From assembly GCF_019320115.1 (NCBI RefSeq), contig NC_089595.1, positions 112,918,461 through 112,982,460 of the forward strand: DNA of 64,000 nt, written 5' to 3'. The notes under the pieces were generated by a model that did not search any database, was not told the origin of the DNA, and was given only the letters and a program-made list of their open reading frames with translations. A program made the position numbers and the translations under genes. Shown piece by piece: positions 9,550 through 21,996 of the stretch. The DNA comes from Miscanthus floridulus (taxonomy: Eukaryota > Streptophyta > Magnoliopsida > Poales > Poaceae). Numbering within the stretch: the stretch's first letter is position 1; each line of letters opens with the position of its first letter.

Positions 9550-12500
9550 TTTGTTAAGACCGTAGAGCTCGGGGCACGGGTGAACAAACTCTAATCATGC
9601 TGGTGAGGAAGAGTGTTGTAGCTGCTAGGGTGTAGGTTTCTTGCAGTCCGACCAACGTTACTCAGTCGTTCGTTTTCGCAAACCTTGCCACTAGGTTTTT
9701 AACATGAGGAAGGCATCGGGCACGGCGACTGTTTCAGAAAGGGTGTATATATACCCTTACTAGCCCTCGAGTGAGACCCGACCCCTTGCCGTTGCTAGGG
9801 TCGGGTGTCACTGAAGATTGAGGAGAGGATAGCGAAACTAGTAGGAGAAAGCGTCTCTTGTTTTAGAAATGTTATTCTTAGTTTTTGCACGTACCCCCTC
9901 CCTAGGATCTGAGCTAGCATTCTGTGACCGCGCATTCGGTCTCCTTGCGAGTCCAACTTTCCCTAAGCCCCCGCTTTCAACTTTCCTTGAGCCCCCGCAC
10001 ATAGCGGGGGCCAGTTGAGGGTCGGCTCGTCTTTGTGGTTGTTACCCCATCCGCGGTTTCACAGTCGGAGGGGTTGAGCTAACGTCACTTGCCTCGATAG
10101 CTCGAGTGACGCGCTCGGTGAGCTCACTAACGGGCATGTTTGAGTGGAATCCGGGTCCATCTTTCATGATGGGGTCGGCATAGCCCTCATATGGCATTCC
10201 ACTGCTCCTTAAACCGCCTCCCGGCAGATGCCTGAGTCGCTCCAGAGAGCGACTCAGGTGGCGCACTGTCCTCCCCTTGATGGAGATTCTGTGGCCTCGG
10301 CTCGAGGTTAGGATCGAACGAGAAGGTTGAGATGACCCTGTCCGCTTCTAAGCAGGTTGAGCGAAGGTCGTAGGGGCTCATCTGTGTTTTCTCCCCTAGC
10401 TCTATTCGACGCGAGGCAGCCTCGAGCCCTTCATGGGCCGGCCTTCGAACCCTGATCAGTTGGGTTCTCGAGTTAGGGTCGGGCGGCTTGAGCCCCTGAG
10501 CCCTGTTGGGCTTGGTAGGGGTCGGTCTAATTTCATGCGTCACCCCATCCACGGTTTCCGCAAATGGAGGGGTTGAGCTAAGGACACTTGCCTCGATGGC
10601 TCGAGTGTCGCGCTCGGCGAGCTCGCTAACGGGCATGTCCGAGTGGAATCTGGGTCTGTTGTTTGTTGGCGGGGTCGGCATAGCCCTCATGTGGCATTCC
10701 ACTGCTCCTTAACCCGGCTCCTGGCAGATGCCGAGTCGTTCCAGAGACCGACTCAGGTGGCCCACTAGCCTCTCCTCAATGGAGATTCTGTGGGCTTGGC
10801 TTGAGGTTAGGATCGAACAAGAAGGTCGAGATGTCCCTGTACGCTTCTGAGCGGGGTCAGGCAAGGGCCGCTGGGGCTCATCTATGTTTTTCTCCCCTAG
10901 CTTTATTTGATGCGAGGCGGCCTCGAGCCCTTCATGTGTCGGCCTTCGAACCTCGGTCGGTCGCTGCTCATATCGAATGAGATGACTACTGCTTCGTGAC
11001 GCGACACAAAGCATTGTGATGCAGCAATTGCATATGCAATGCTTGGATGTATGGGATGAATGTATGGATGAATGTATGAATGAATGCATGAATGCATGCA
11101 TGAGGATGGATGAATGAATGATCATGCACTAGAAAAGTAGGAGCAAGGGTTGGTAAAGTTACCTCGATGGCTTGAGTGATGGGTTCAGGGAGCTCTTACT
11201 GGATATGTTCGAGTGAAATCTAGGTCCATCGTTCATGACGGAGTCGGCCTATCTCGTGTGGGGTATCCTGCTGCTCCCTACCCGTCTCTCGGTAGTAGCC
11301 CAAGCCGTCTAATCTACCTGGGTGACCTACCGCCTCTCCTCAATGGAGATTCCATAGGTGGGCCCCTCCAAACCCTTCTCGGGAAGGCGGAGGCTAAAGC
11401 TCGGGGTACGGGGACAAAAACTCTGACCACGCTGGTGAGCAAAAATGTCATAGCCGCTGGGGCGTAGGTTTCTTGCAGTCCAACCAGTTTTACTCAGAGT
11501 TTGTTTCCACACACCTTGCCTTTAGTTTCTTAACGTGATAAAGGGTCGGGCATAGAGAATGTCTACCAAATAGACCCTCTTGCCAGACCCTGTGTGAGGC
11601 CTGACCTCTTGCCGTTGCTGGGGTCAGAGGCTCGATAGTGAAATTAATAAGAGAAAACATGCGTAAATTAAGGGTTACCCATCTCTTGGCAGCGGCCCGA
11701 ACCGTCCGATCAACTTGGGTGACCTGCTGGCACATGACTTACCTTGATGGCACGAGTGATGGGTTCAGGGAGCTCTTACCAGATATGTTCGAGTGGAATC
11801 TGGGTCCATCGTCTGTGATAGAGTCAGCATAACCTGCATAGGGCATCCTACTGCTCCTTACCCATCTCTCGGCAGTGGCCAAGACGTCCGATTGACTTGT
11901 GTCACCTGCTGACATAGGACTTACCTACGGAGATAGAGGATGAGATCATCCCCCCTAAGAAATTAGTCAGGCAGATAAGCCAGGCGGCGAACATGTAATA
12001 AATGGACAAGCTCTTAAATTTTGTTATGGCCTAATAGATTTTTAGCCCTTCTCCCCTTTTCGTATAAAAAGGTTAGTGCATTTTAACCCCTTCTGTCATT
12101 AAGGCCGTAAAGCCCAGGGTGCGGGTGAACAAACTCTAATTACGCTAGTGAGCAAAGGCGCCGTAGCCGCTGGGGCGTAGGTTTCTCGCAGTCCGACCAG
12201 TTTTACTCAGCGTTCATTTCTGCAACCCTTGCTTCCAGGTCTCAATGTGAGAGAGGGTTAGACATAGAGAATGTTTGCTAGGTGGATATACTCTTAAACG
12301 CATACCGACTCTTTCCTTAGTTAAGGCTAAAAAGCTCGGGTGCAGAAAAAACTCTAATCACGCTAGTGAGCAAAGGCGTCGTAGCCGCTGGGGCATAGGT
12401 TCTCGTAGTCCGACTAGTTTTACTCAGCGTTTGTTTCTGCAAACCTCGCTTCTGGGTCTTAACGTGAGAAAGGGTCAGGCATAGAGAATGTCTACCGGTT

Positions 12501-12620
12501 AGATATGCTCTTATTAGTCCCTGAGCGAGGCCCGACCCCTTGCCGTTGCTAGGGTCAGGTGTCAGTAAAGATCGAGGAGTCGATAGCAAAACTGATAAGA
12601 GAAAGTGTGCATTTATTAAG
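9550..12620. repeat. Interspersed tandem repeats in Tat 3' interior
   Basis: Two repeat types alternate. Type 1 starts near AAAGCTCGGGGCACGGGTG and recurs near 9557, 11390, 12110 and 12325, each time running through GCCGCTGGGGCGTAGGTTTC. Type 2 starts near GGAGGGGTTGAGCTAA and recurs near 10067 and 10567, with partial copies near 11160 and 11740 that share GAGTGGAATC and CGGCATAGCC. There is no coding signal. Repeat arrays between pol and the 3' LTR are common in Tat and Ogre elements. Confidence 0.75.
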
Positions 12621-12639
12621 GGTAAAAGCAACATAGCTG

Positions 12640-13720
12640 CTCGATGTTCTAGGCATTGATGAAGACTTTGTCGTCGATGGTCTTGAGCTTGTAGGTGCCT
12701 GGTTGAAGCACCTCCGCAATGACATATGGTCCCTCCCACGGTGGAGAGAGCTTGTGGCGGTTCTTGTTGCTCTGGATGAGGTGGAGCACCAGGTCCTCGA
12801 CATTGAAGGCCCGACCCCGCACTCAACGGCTGTGGTACCGGCGCAACGCTTGCTGGTATTTGGATGAGCGAAGGAGGGTGACGTTGCACGCTTTGTCTAG
12901 CTGGTCCATGGCATCTTTGAGGGATGCCTCGGCTCCCTATTCGTCATATGCCCTGACCCTTGGCGCTCCATAGTCGAGGTCAGTCAGGAGGATAGCCTTG
13001 GAACCATAGACCATGAAGAATAGCGTGTAGCCGGTGGCTTGGCTAGGGGTCATCCTTAGGCTCCAGAGCACCACAAGAAGCTCTGTGACCCATCGTCCGC
13101 CAAACTTGTTCAGACGGTTGAAGATCCTAGGCTTAAGGCCTTGTAGGACCATGCCATTTGCGTGCTCGACCTACCCGTTCGTGCGGTGGTGCGCCATGGC
13201 GGTCCAATCGACACGGATGTGGTATTCATCGCAGAATTAGAGGAACTTCTTTTCGGTGAACTATGTGCTATTGTCCGTGATGATGGAGTTCGGGACTCCA
13301 AAGCGATGGACGATGTCAAGGAAGAACAGCACGGCTTGCTCGGACTTGATCGCGGAGATCGGTCGAGCCTCTACCCACTTTGTAAACTTGTCTATAGTGA
13401 CAAGCAAGTGCTACAGCCCCCAAGACCACAAAGGACCACGTGATGGGGATCGTCTGGAGTGCTTGGGCCAGTAGGTGGATCTACCGAGTGTAGTATTGAC
13501 ACCCTTCGTAGGTGCGCACAATATGTTTAGCGTCGGCTACCGCGGTCGGCCAGTAGAAGCCTTATCAAAACGTGTTTTCGACCAGGGTTCTAGGCACGGC
13601 ATGGTGACCATAGACCCCACTGTGGATGTCGCTCAGCAACTACTTCCCTTGTTCGATTGGGACGCAGCGCTATAGGATCCTAGTGTGGCTTCGCTTATAG
13701 AGCTAGCCCTCAATAAGGAC
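12640..13720 (-). pseudogene. Tat integrase (degraded)
   Basis: The minus strand encodes the end of the integrase core and its C-terminal region. Near 13120-13150 it reads NGMVLQGLKPRIFNRLNKFG, followed by RWVTELLVVLWSLR and a stretch ending DLDYGAPRVRAYDE at about 12940. These match the conserved C-terminal part of plant gypsy integrases. The reading frame is lost upstream, between about 13150 and 13250, and a stop follows near 12937. It lies downstream of the second RNase H, in the order expected for the lineage. Confidence 0.75.
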
Positions 13721-14173
13721 AAAGGACTTGGCATGATGCATGAGCCACCAAGCCTCCATCTTGCCTGTTGGCTGCGCCTCATGGAGGAGGTAGTCAAGGT
13801 AAGGTGTCCTCCAGTCAGCTAGAGGGTCAGGCTCTGTCACTGGATCCTTGTCAAGCTTCATGACCTTAGGGTCGGATGAAGCCGACGGCTGGCTAGCCCC
13901 TGAGCCCAGGGCAGGCGGGCCGCCACTGGCTTGTTCTGGCTCCTCATAGCGGACCGAGGGCTTGTGCTAATCACTGGCGAAGACGCCCGTTGGCACCGGC
14001 TCTCAACCGGACGCCGCTTTCGCCAGTGCGTCGACCGCCTCATTGAGACGCCTAGGGATGTGATTGAGCTCGAGACTATTGAACTTGTCCTCCAGCTGGT
14101 GGACTTCTTGGCAATATGCAGCCATCTTGGCATTGTGACAGCTCGACTCCTTCATGACTTGGTTAATGACTAG

Positions 14174-14614
14174 CTAGGAGTCACCCCGGACGTCGAGGCG
14201 TCGGATACCCAACTCGATGGCGATACGTAGGCCATTGATGAGCGCCTCATATTCAGCCACATTGTTGGAGGAGGGGAAATGGATGCGAACTATGTACCTC
14301 ATGCGTACCTCAAGGGGCGAAACAAAGACCCGCCCTGTGTCGGCACCTTTCTTTATCAGTGATCCATCGAAGTACATCGTCCAGTACTCTTGGTCGACGA
14401 CTGATGGTGGCATTTGGACCTTGGTCCACTCTGCAACAAAATCAGCTAGCACTTGGGACTTAATAGCCGTCCAGGGGGCATACGAAATGCCTTGACCCAT
14501 TAGCTCGAGTGCCCACTTTGTGATTCTTCCTGTAGCATCCTGGTTTTGGACAACCTCTTCGAGGGGGAAGGACGTCACGACCATCACCGTATGTGACTCG
14601 AAGTAGTGATGCAA
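14174..14614 (-). pseudogene. Second (archaeal-type) RNase H of the Tat element
   Basis: The frame encodes WTMYFDGSLIKKGADTG, then SSNNVAEYEALINGLRIA and LGIRRLDVRGDS. The spacing of YFDGS, AEYEALI and VRGDS matches the second RNase H domain that Tat-lineage elements carry after the normal RT-RNase H. It would degrade the RNA of RNA-DNA hybrids during reverse transcription. The frame is open over 146 codons but is cut off from its neighbours by stops. Confidence 0.75.
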
Positions 14615-14650
14615 CTTCCTCTTGGCGATAAGGATGGCGTACAGGAGCTT

Positions 14651-15759
14651 CTAGATTTGTGGGTAGCGGGTCTTGGAATCGGACAAGACCTCGCTAATGA
14701 AGTACACGGGACAATGTATTTTGAGGGTGTGCCCCTCTTCTTCTTGCTCCACCACCAGGGTGGCGCTGACCACTTGCGTCATGGCCGCAATGTAGAGCAG
14801 AAGCGGTTCTCCGTCGGTCAGAGGGACCGGGATCAAGGCCTTCGTCAGAAGCTGTTTGACCATGTCAAGTGCCTCCTGGGCCTCGGGCATCCATTCAAAA
14901 TGGTCGGCCCTCTTTAGTAGCCGATAGAGGGGAGACCTCGTTCGCTGAGGTGCGAGATAAAGAGGCTGAGCATGGTGAGGCACCCTGCAACTCGCTGTAC
15001 CCCCTTTATGTTCTGAATTGGGCCCATCCTCATGATGGCTGAGATCTTCTTTGGGTTGGCTTCGATGCCACGCTCAGAGATGATAAAACCTAGCAGCATA
15101 CCCCTTGGAACCCCGACAATGCATTTCTTGGGGTTGAGCTTAATGTCGTTTGCTCAGAGTTTTGCGAAGGTCTGCTCTAGGTCGGTTATGACCTGGTCAA
15201 CCTATTTTGACTTGACCATGATGTCATCCACATAGGCCTCAACGGTTCTCCTGATGAGGTCTCCAAAACACTTAAGCATACAATGCTGGTATGTAGCCCC
15301 CATGTTTTTTAGACCGAACAGCATTGTGATGTAGCAGAACGATCCGAATGGGGTTATGAAAGATATCATGAGCTGGTTGGATTCTTTCATCGTGATCTGA
15401 TGGTACCCGGAGTATGCATCAAGGAAGCAAAGGGTTTTGCACCCTGAGGTCGAGTCAACTACTTGGTCTATGCATGGCAAAGGAAATGGATCCTTTGGAC
15501 ACGCTTTGTTGAGACCCATGTAGTCAACACACATTCTCCATTTCCCACTCTTCTTTCGTACAAGAACGAGATTGGCTAACCACTCGGGGTGGTATACTTC
15601 CTTGATGAACCCGACCACCAAAAGCTTCATAATATCCTCGTTGATGGCCCTGCGCTTCCCTTCGATGAAGCAACGCAGACGCTGCTTCATCGGCTTGGAG
15701 CCTGGCCTGATCTTCAAGGTGTGCTCGGCGACTTCTCTCGGAATGCCTAGCATGTCCAA
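14651..15759 (-). pseudogene. Tat reverse transcriptase and RNase H (degraded)
   Basis: 15202-15759 encodes the RT core: EHTLKIRPGSKPMKQRLR, then LVRKKSGKWRMCVDY, LNKACPKDPFPLP, FLDAYSGYHQI and the catalytic box YVDDIMVKSK. The frame then shifts; 14914-15099 holds LGFIISERGIEANPKKI, and 14651-14983 holds FEWMPEAQEALDMVKQLL and PVYFISEVLSDSKTRYPQI from the connection and first RNase H domain. The RT copies element RNA into DNA. Frame breaks show the copy is inactive. Confidence 0.88.
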
Positions 15760-15816
15760 GGGTTTCCATGCAAAGATGTCTTTGTTGGCGCGAAGGAAGT
15801 CGATGAGCGCGCTTTC

Positions 15817-16590
15817 CTATATGGAGGAAAGCATAGTGCCAATGCGCACCACCTTGCCCTTGGAGCCGCTAGGGTCTATGAGGACCTCCTTGGCGCCCTC
15901 CACAGGCTCAAAAGACCTGGGCGACCACTTAGGGTCGGGTGCTTCTTCGGCGACCTCCTTCCTGATGGTCGCGGGCTCCTTGGAGGCAACGATTGCTGCG
16001 CTGTGTTCGCAACACTCAACCTCGCACTCGTAGGCACGCTGGAAGGAGGTGCCAATGGTGATGACCCTGCATGGTCCCGGCATCTTCAACTTTAGATAGG
16101 TGTAGTTGGGGACGGCCATGAACTTCGCATAGCATGGACGTCCCAGGATGTCATGGTAGGTTCCGTGGAACCCAACCACCTCGAAGGTAAGGGTCTCCAT
16201 CCTATAATTGGTCGGATCCCCAAAGGTGATGGGCAGATCGATCTCCCCAAGTGGCATGGCCTGCTTTCTAGGCACGATGCCGTGGAAAGGCACTCCGATC
16301 GGTCGGACGCGCGATCGGTCGATGCCCATGGTGTTGAGCGTTTTTGGCATACATGATGTTGAGGCCGCTATCTCCATCCATCAGTACCTTGGTGAGCCAC
16401 TTCATGCCGATGATCGGGTCGACCATGAGTGGATATCTCCCTAGTTGTGGGATGCTCTCCGGGTGGTCGGTCCGATCAAAGGTTATGGTGGACTTGGAGG
16501 AAGGTAGGCGAGGCCGGCTTAGCCGTATAAACCTCGCGTCGCGCGAGCTTCTGGCGACACTTGGAGTCATAGGCCACCGACCCTCCAAAG
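15817..16590 (-). pseudogene. Tat aspartic protease region (degraded)
   Basis: Two overlapping frames carry it. The first (16268-16588) includes LMDGDSGLNIMYA, the active-site region of the retroviral-type protease; family members usually have DGGSGLN, so this copy has Asp in place of the second Gly. The second (15817-16377) continues with MGIDRSRVRPIGVPFHGIVP and GFHGTYHDILGRPCYAKFM. A frameshift near 16340 separates them. It would process the Gag-Pol polyprotein. Confidence 0.75.
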
Positions 16591-18772
16591 ATCATGAGGT
16601 AGCCATCCAGCGTCGAAAAGCTTTCGTCCATCCCCTCAGCGTCGTCCGCGATTGGCTTGGGGTCCTTCCCATGCTCCCCCCTGTTGAAGCTTCCGGACAA
16701 GAACCGCTTCATGAGGCCGCAGTCCTTGTATAGATGCTTGACGGGGAAAGCATGGTTCGGGCATGGCCCTTCAAGCAGCTTCTCAAAGTGGTCCAGTGTA
16801 CCATCTATGGGCTTCCGACCCCCCTTGCGGTCGGCGGCGGCCACGAGCAAGCCCTCGTGCTGCTGCTTGTTCTTCTTCTTGCTGGGATGGTTGGAGGTGC
16901 CTTCACCGGTGTCCTTGTCCCGCTTCGCCTTGCCCTTGAGGCAGTCAAAGATCGCTCCGACCGCCTCCTCACTCGAGGCGTGGCTGGTGGCACTGTTGAG
17001 GACCTCCTTGGTGGTTCGTGGGCCCTTACATCCCAGCTTATGGACCAGAGACTCGCAGGTGGTCCCAGATAGGAAAGCTCCTATGACGTCGGCGTCGGCG
17101 ACGTTAGGCAGCTCGTTGCACTGCCGGGAGAAGCGCCGGATGTACCCACGATGGGTTTCCTCGGCCTTCTGTCGGCAGTTTTTGAGATCCCATGGGTTAC
17201 CAAAACGCTTGTATGTGCCCTGGAAGTTTCTCACGAAGATCTCTTTTAGGTTTGCCCAACTTTGTATTCTGTTGGGCGAAAGGTGTTCCAACCATGTTCG
17301 TGCCGACTCGGCCAGGAATAATGGAAGGTTGTGGATAATGAAATCATCATTATCCGCTCCACCGGCTTGGCAAGCAAGCCGATAATCCTCATGCCATAGT
17401 CCGGGGTTCATTTCCCCAGAGGATTTCAGGATGTTGGTTGGTGGTCGGTACCGTGGTGGGAAGATGGTGTTAAGGATGTGTCGACCGAAGGCCTGAGGTC
17501 TCGGTAAGTCAGGGCTCGGGCTTCGGTCCTCACCGCTGTCGTAGAGTCCACCATGATGAGGGTGGTAGCCACAGCTAGCCCCCTCCCTCGTATCGCCGTG
17601 GGCACGTCTGCGGGCATCGAGGGTGTCGCGCGCGTCGTGGTGGCGCCCGAGACGCTCATGCACCAGGACCGCGGTGCATAGCTTGCCACCTTGCGGCGCC
17701 TGGTGGACTAATGCGTCCTTGTTGGGTCACTCTGAGGGCGTGCGCTGGCTGGTGTCGAGCTCGCGTCGGCGGGACAGCGAGCTCTCGGCCTGCTACACCG
17801 CCGCACACTCGAGTAGCGTGCGAATCTCGCGGTGGGCCCAATAGTCCTCGGGCATCGCGGGCCCTAGAAGCCCCTGGAGCAAGGCCGTCTGGCTCGCCCG
17901 GGTGAAGTGTGGGAGGACTTCATCGTCCTCGATGATCCTCCAGTTCACGTCGCGGGCCACGGCGCGCGTACGCCCACGGTCTCCATGGCGCTCGATCTAT
18001 CGATCGAGCTTTGCGCGTTCCTGCTCGAGCTGGAGTCGTGCTTTCTCAAGCTCTTGGTGCTGGGCCTTCAGCTGCTCCACCCGTAGGCATGATGGGTCCC
18101 CTGCATCCCCCTTGGCCTCATCGTTGAGGTCGTTCGTTGGGGTAGCCTCTTCCTCGTGGATGCTTTCAACGTGTCCCTCAGGGGTACCTGCCATGAAACA
18201 TTCATGAGAGGGGTGATGGCTCCCCCTGCTGGAAACAGAGCCGGAGGGTGACTCCAACTCTCCTGTGAGGAGGTCATGGAAAGATTCCATGACATACTCG
18301 GTCATCCCCACAAACTCATCGTTCATAGAGGACCAAGGAGTGTGTTGCGCCACAAGGTGGCAAACGGTCTCTGTGGCGTTGCGCAGGCCGAGTGGGAGCG
18401 CCGTCGAAGCGCTTTGGATGAGGTATTATGGAGAGAGCGGCTCTCCTCCAACAAGTTGTGCCATGACGTTAGCGAACAAGAATGTGAGGTGGCGCAAGTC
18501 CTCCCGGGACCGTTGGGGTCCCAGGAAGGCGTCGAGTTGGCGCTCTAACCTCCCGTAGTCGAAGCCGAGAAGTTGGTCACTCCCAGGGGCGCGGGCCTCC
18601 GGTGCGTGTAGCTACAGCTCCTTGAGCGCCTCGGCAATCACGTCGAGGCCAGTGGTGTGGAGAGGTTGGACGGCGGTGGAAGCCTGCGCGAACTCTCCAT
18701 CATGACAATGAAGTCCAGGTCCCTGAAGCGCACGTGCGTGCCCGGGACCCAGCTGACGTTGTGACTAGCCAT
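16476..18772 (-). pseudogene. Tat gag region
   Basis: A start codon at 18772 (MASHNVSW) lies 57 bases inside the 5' LTR and opens a gag-like N-terminal extension. 17997-18353 encodes an acidic part ending in a coiled-coil-like stretch (LEKARLQLEQERAKL). 16476-17663 holds the Gag core, with FPPRYRPPTNILKSSGEMNP, SARTWLEHLSPNRIQSW and FVRNFQGTYKRFGNPWDL, matching the retrotransposon gag family (PF03732). A zinc-knuckle-like HLYKDCGLMKRF follows near 16740. The stop near 18425 and a frame change between 17660 and 18000 break it. Gag forms the particle that packages element RNA. Confidence 0.78.
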
Positions 18773-18805
18773 CTGAGGCCTGGTGTGGGTGTCGAGACAC
18801 GCAAA

Positions 18806-18828
18806 AGACCCCTACCTGGCGTGCCAAC
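18806..18828 (-). other. Primer-binding-site region of the Tat element
   Basis: On the minus strand, the bases right after the LTR end read GTTGGCACGCCAGGTAGGGG. The TGGCACGCCAGG part sits where the tRNA primer binds. I cannot assign the tRNA with confidence. Confidence 0.5.
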
Positions 18829-20105
18829 TGTCGGTGTTTCGAGTAACCACCGACGAGTAAATTTCTAGTATTGCGCGTCTGACTCGGATGGTGTGCTTAG
18901 AGGACACGAGATTTATACTGGTTTGGGCAGAATGTCCCTACGTCCAATTCGTCGCTGCTGCTCGTATTACTAGCACTGAAAGTTTGGAGTAGGGGTTACA
19001 AACGGGTGAGAGAGGGACATGTCCCAAGTCTCTGATGGAAGGAATGAACGGGTGTCGAGAGCTCGGTTGTTGCTCAACCATGTGCTTGTGTTGTGTTCTG
19101 ATCGGTTTGAGGTTTGATGGGTTTGTGATGGTTCGATCGGGTCTGGCCTGAATCGATCCCCTTCATGGGGTGCCCTGCTTTCCCTTTTATAGGCCAAGGG
19201 AAAGCACGGGTTTCGGCGGAGGGAAAGAGGAGAACGAGAGGGAGGAGAAGTCCTTCAGGATCATCGGGTCCTTCTTCTCCTTCATGCAGGTCCCGCCGAC
19301 CCTGTAGACGCCAACAGGGACAGCTCCATGTCGCGGTCCTATCTGTTACTGGCGCCATATGCAGGCGTCGCCTGCCGGTCATGGTGCTCCACTCCGTCCT
19401 GGCGAACGTCATGGTGAACTGACACGCCTGTCAGTGTTTGTACAGGGGTGAGGCAGAACAGCACCGGTACGCCCGATGCTATTCCTGATGTGAATCCCCA
19501 GGTATGGACTGTCGTGGCCGCGGGTTACATCGAGGCATGCCAGTCTCTTCCTTGGTGCCAGAGTTTTGACCCAGGCCCATATGCCCGGACCTGGAGTGGT
19601 TGGCGGCGGTATGGAACCCCGTCAGGCGAGGCAGAGCCCGCGACCTCGAGGTCGGGCGAGGCGGAGCCCGCGACCTCAAGGGCGGGCGAGGCGGAGCCAG
19701 CCCTCAGAGGTTGGGCGAGGCGGAGCCCGCGACCATGGTGTCGGACGAGGCGGAGGCCGCGGCCTTGGGGTCGGGCGAGGCGGAGCCAGCCCTCAGAGGT
19801 CGGGCGAGACGGAGCCCACGGTCTCGGTGTCAAGCAAGGCAGAGCCCTACCCCAGAGGTCGGGCGAGGTGGAGTCCGCCCCCAGAGGTCGGACGAGGCGG
19901 AGCCCGTGGCCTCGGTGTTGGGCGAGGCGGAGCCCTACCCCAGAGGTCGGGTGGGGTGGAGTCCGCCCCCAGAGGTCGGGCGAGGAGGAGCTTGCACGCC
20001 TGGGGGTCGGTTGGAGCTATAGTCGCACTCTTAACTGCTCGGATGAATCAATGTTGATGGTCATTAGCTCCTCCTCTTCGGGTACCCTAGTATTGGTCCC
20101 CGACA
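18829..20105 (-). repeat. 5' LTR of the Tat element
   Basis: Starts TGTCGGTGTTTCGAG and ends GGTCCCCGACA in window direction, giving a clean TGTCGG...CCGACA terminal inverted pair. It is 1277 bases. A GC-rich minisatellite occupies 19620-20010. It is followed at 20106 by sequence nearly identical to that after the truncated LTR at 1665. Confidence 0.9.
19620..20010. repeat. GGCGGAGCC minisatellite in the 5' LTR
   Basis: Imperfect tandem array with the same units as in the other LTR copies, but a different number and order of units. Confidence 0.85.
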
Positions 20106-20565
20106 GTTAGCTTGTGTAGCTTGCTAATTACCTTCTTACTTGTGTACCTAGAAATAGCTCCCTGACGTGATTAATTTGGTTTGAGTAATCTTATTAGTCA
20201 CAATGCTTAGTTTCTGTAGCTAAGTAATTTGAGCTCTCTAATTTGGCTTGTGTAGCCTTGTTATTGAGCATTGCTAGTGAGCTTAGGTTTTATGCGCTTT
20301 GCATCACTAGATTGTGTAGGTGCTCCCCGGTTTGGTTGAAATACTAGTTGCATAGGTTTATGTGACCTTGTAAACTAGAATTGGTTAGGTGAACACTAGC
20401 TAGCTCGATGCCTTTGTTGTCTATTTAGGATCTTTATAAGTTGCTTGAGAACTTAGATAGAGGGGTGTAGTCTTGGCTAGACCGATATTTGTAATTTCGT
20501 ATTTATCTCGGTTAGCCGGCGCGATTATTTATAGATAGGACTATTCAACCCCCTCTAGTCCGCCA
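20106..20565. repeat. Diverged transposon-like flank, copy B
   Basis: Counterpart of 1666-2125, aligned throughout with scattered substitutions. Ends with CCCCCTCTAGTCCG, like the end of grass copia LTRs. No gene is seen. Confidence 0.55.
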
Positions 20566-21872
20566 TCTCCACTCTACACCATTGTCATATCAACTTCATG
20601 CATGGTTGAAAAACTAGTTATCAAAATGCTGTCACTTCAAACACAGATTCACGTGTAATTTGAAATTTTAATTTATATATTACTTGATGCATAATTCACT
20701 GGAGAATGGAGGATAACAGGATTTGGCCTAAGAACATCCATCCTTTTCACCGTGTATCTCTTTGCAATCTCAGCCATCCGATGTACAATCCATAGAACAT
20801 ATTCTAAGGAGATAAGCAGCCGGTGCACGCCCCTTGGGGACCAAAGAAATATATCTATGTGGGTATATGTAACTTTTCATCTCCAGTGATTCTGGAAAGG
20901 GAATTGACTACATTCCAATCTTGTTCCCGGCTTGTTCATGGAATTCGCACTGTCCCACACAATAAGATTTGATTTACTGCCACTTGATCTGTCCAAAGGC
21001 TACCATTTCTTCGTTCAGATGAATGGGCTTGGAAGGTTTGCATCCATCGGATGTGTTGGAGCAGCAAGTTGCAGTTTTGATTCGTGCAGCGTGCATCGAG
21101 CCATCAGGAGATCTCTACCTCGGAGTCATATCTGCACAAAGCCGTCGGAAAGATGCAGGATTCCCACTGATATTTTGAACCATCCAGGCAAGGCTTCAGG
21201 AAGATGCTAGGTAGTGAAATGGAGACTTCTTTCAAGCGCTTTGCTAGCGTTTCTGAATATATTTTAGGGTAGTGTATGAGCCTGCAGCTTTGTATGGGCT
21301 GTTTCCAAAGATAGATTGTGACTTGAGATACTTCAAATCTTTAATCTTTATTTGTGTTTGCCTCTTGCCCTGTGAAATTGGAGATTCTGGATTGAGTATT
21401 CTGTGTTGTTTTCAACTGGAAAGGGAGTATATATTGTGTTGAAATTAGTAATATTATTGCCTTGTTGGGTTTTAAAAGAAGAATATATTATTCTGTAGCT
21501 TTTTGTGTACAGAGATGTCTTGATTGGTTCTTGCAATTCTACTGACGTTCAAGTTCAGGGTACGCACCACCAGTGAGTTATACGGTCAGCTTGTCTCCTA
21601 CTTTAAAGTTAAAACAATTGTTTAAGCACTACAACAATAACGGCTTTTGCAGTGACTGTGAGCCATCGCTCACTGCTTATATTCTCTTAGAGCTGAGCCA
21701 TCATTAGTTGGTATCTGGCCAGCTGCTTGATGCTATCAGTCTATCACCAAGTTGCTCGGATTCAGTGGCCGCCTCTGCATCAGCCTGATTCCAAATCTTG
21801 AACGCAAAAAAGCTTGGTTCAGATTCTACTCTGATCGACAAGTTGACGAATGCGAATCCAGGTGGTCTCTGC
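20566..21872. repeat. Near-identical duplicated unit, copy B
   Basis: Counterpart of 2126-3395, almost identical, including the same small frames (20932-21210 and 21348-21536 on the other strand). It keeps a ~57-base stretch near 21750 that copy A lacks. A CACTACAACAA motif near 21627 resembles a CACTA transposon end but has no partner. It ends at the GTCTCTGC next to a Ds-like element. Confidence 0.7.
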
Positions 21873-21996
21873 TCCGATCGATAGGAGACCAAATCACCTT
21901 TATTCTCACAGTTTTTTCTCAAAAACAAAATCAATATGATATTGTCGGAAACGAATACGGCACCGATGTTCCAATAATTTCGAAAACGATAATCGT

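Larger units (their letters stand above)
3396..20105 (-). mobile_element. Full-length Tat-type Ty3/gypsy retrotransposon
   Basis: Two LTRs (3396-4749 and 18829-20105) enclose a 14 kb interior. On the minus strand the order is 5' LTR, PBS region, gag, protease, reverse transcriptase, RNase H, a second RNase H, integrase, a tandem-repeat region, an antisense gene, a polypurine tract and the 3' LTR. The RT signature LNKACPKDPFPLP and the extra RNase H are typical of the Tat lineage (Grande, RIRE2 and relatives). All proteins carry frameshifts or stops, so this copy should not be autonomous. No 5-bp target duplication is visible: the left flank is GATCC and the right flank is GTTAG. Confidence 0.9.

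Noticed and set aside
9550..12620. CRISPR-like repeat array
   Set aside because: Units are hundreds of bases long, imperfect, without short regular spacers, inside a plant retrotransposon.
21627..21680. CACTA transposon end (CACTACAACAA)
   Set aside because: No matching inverted end or 3-bp target duplication found in either copy of the duplicated unit.
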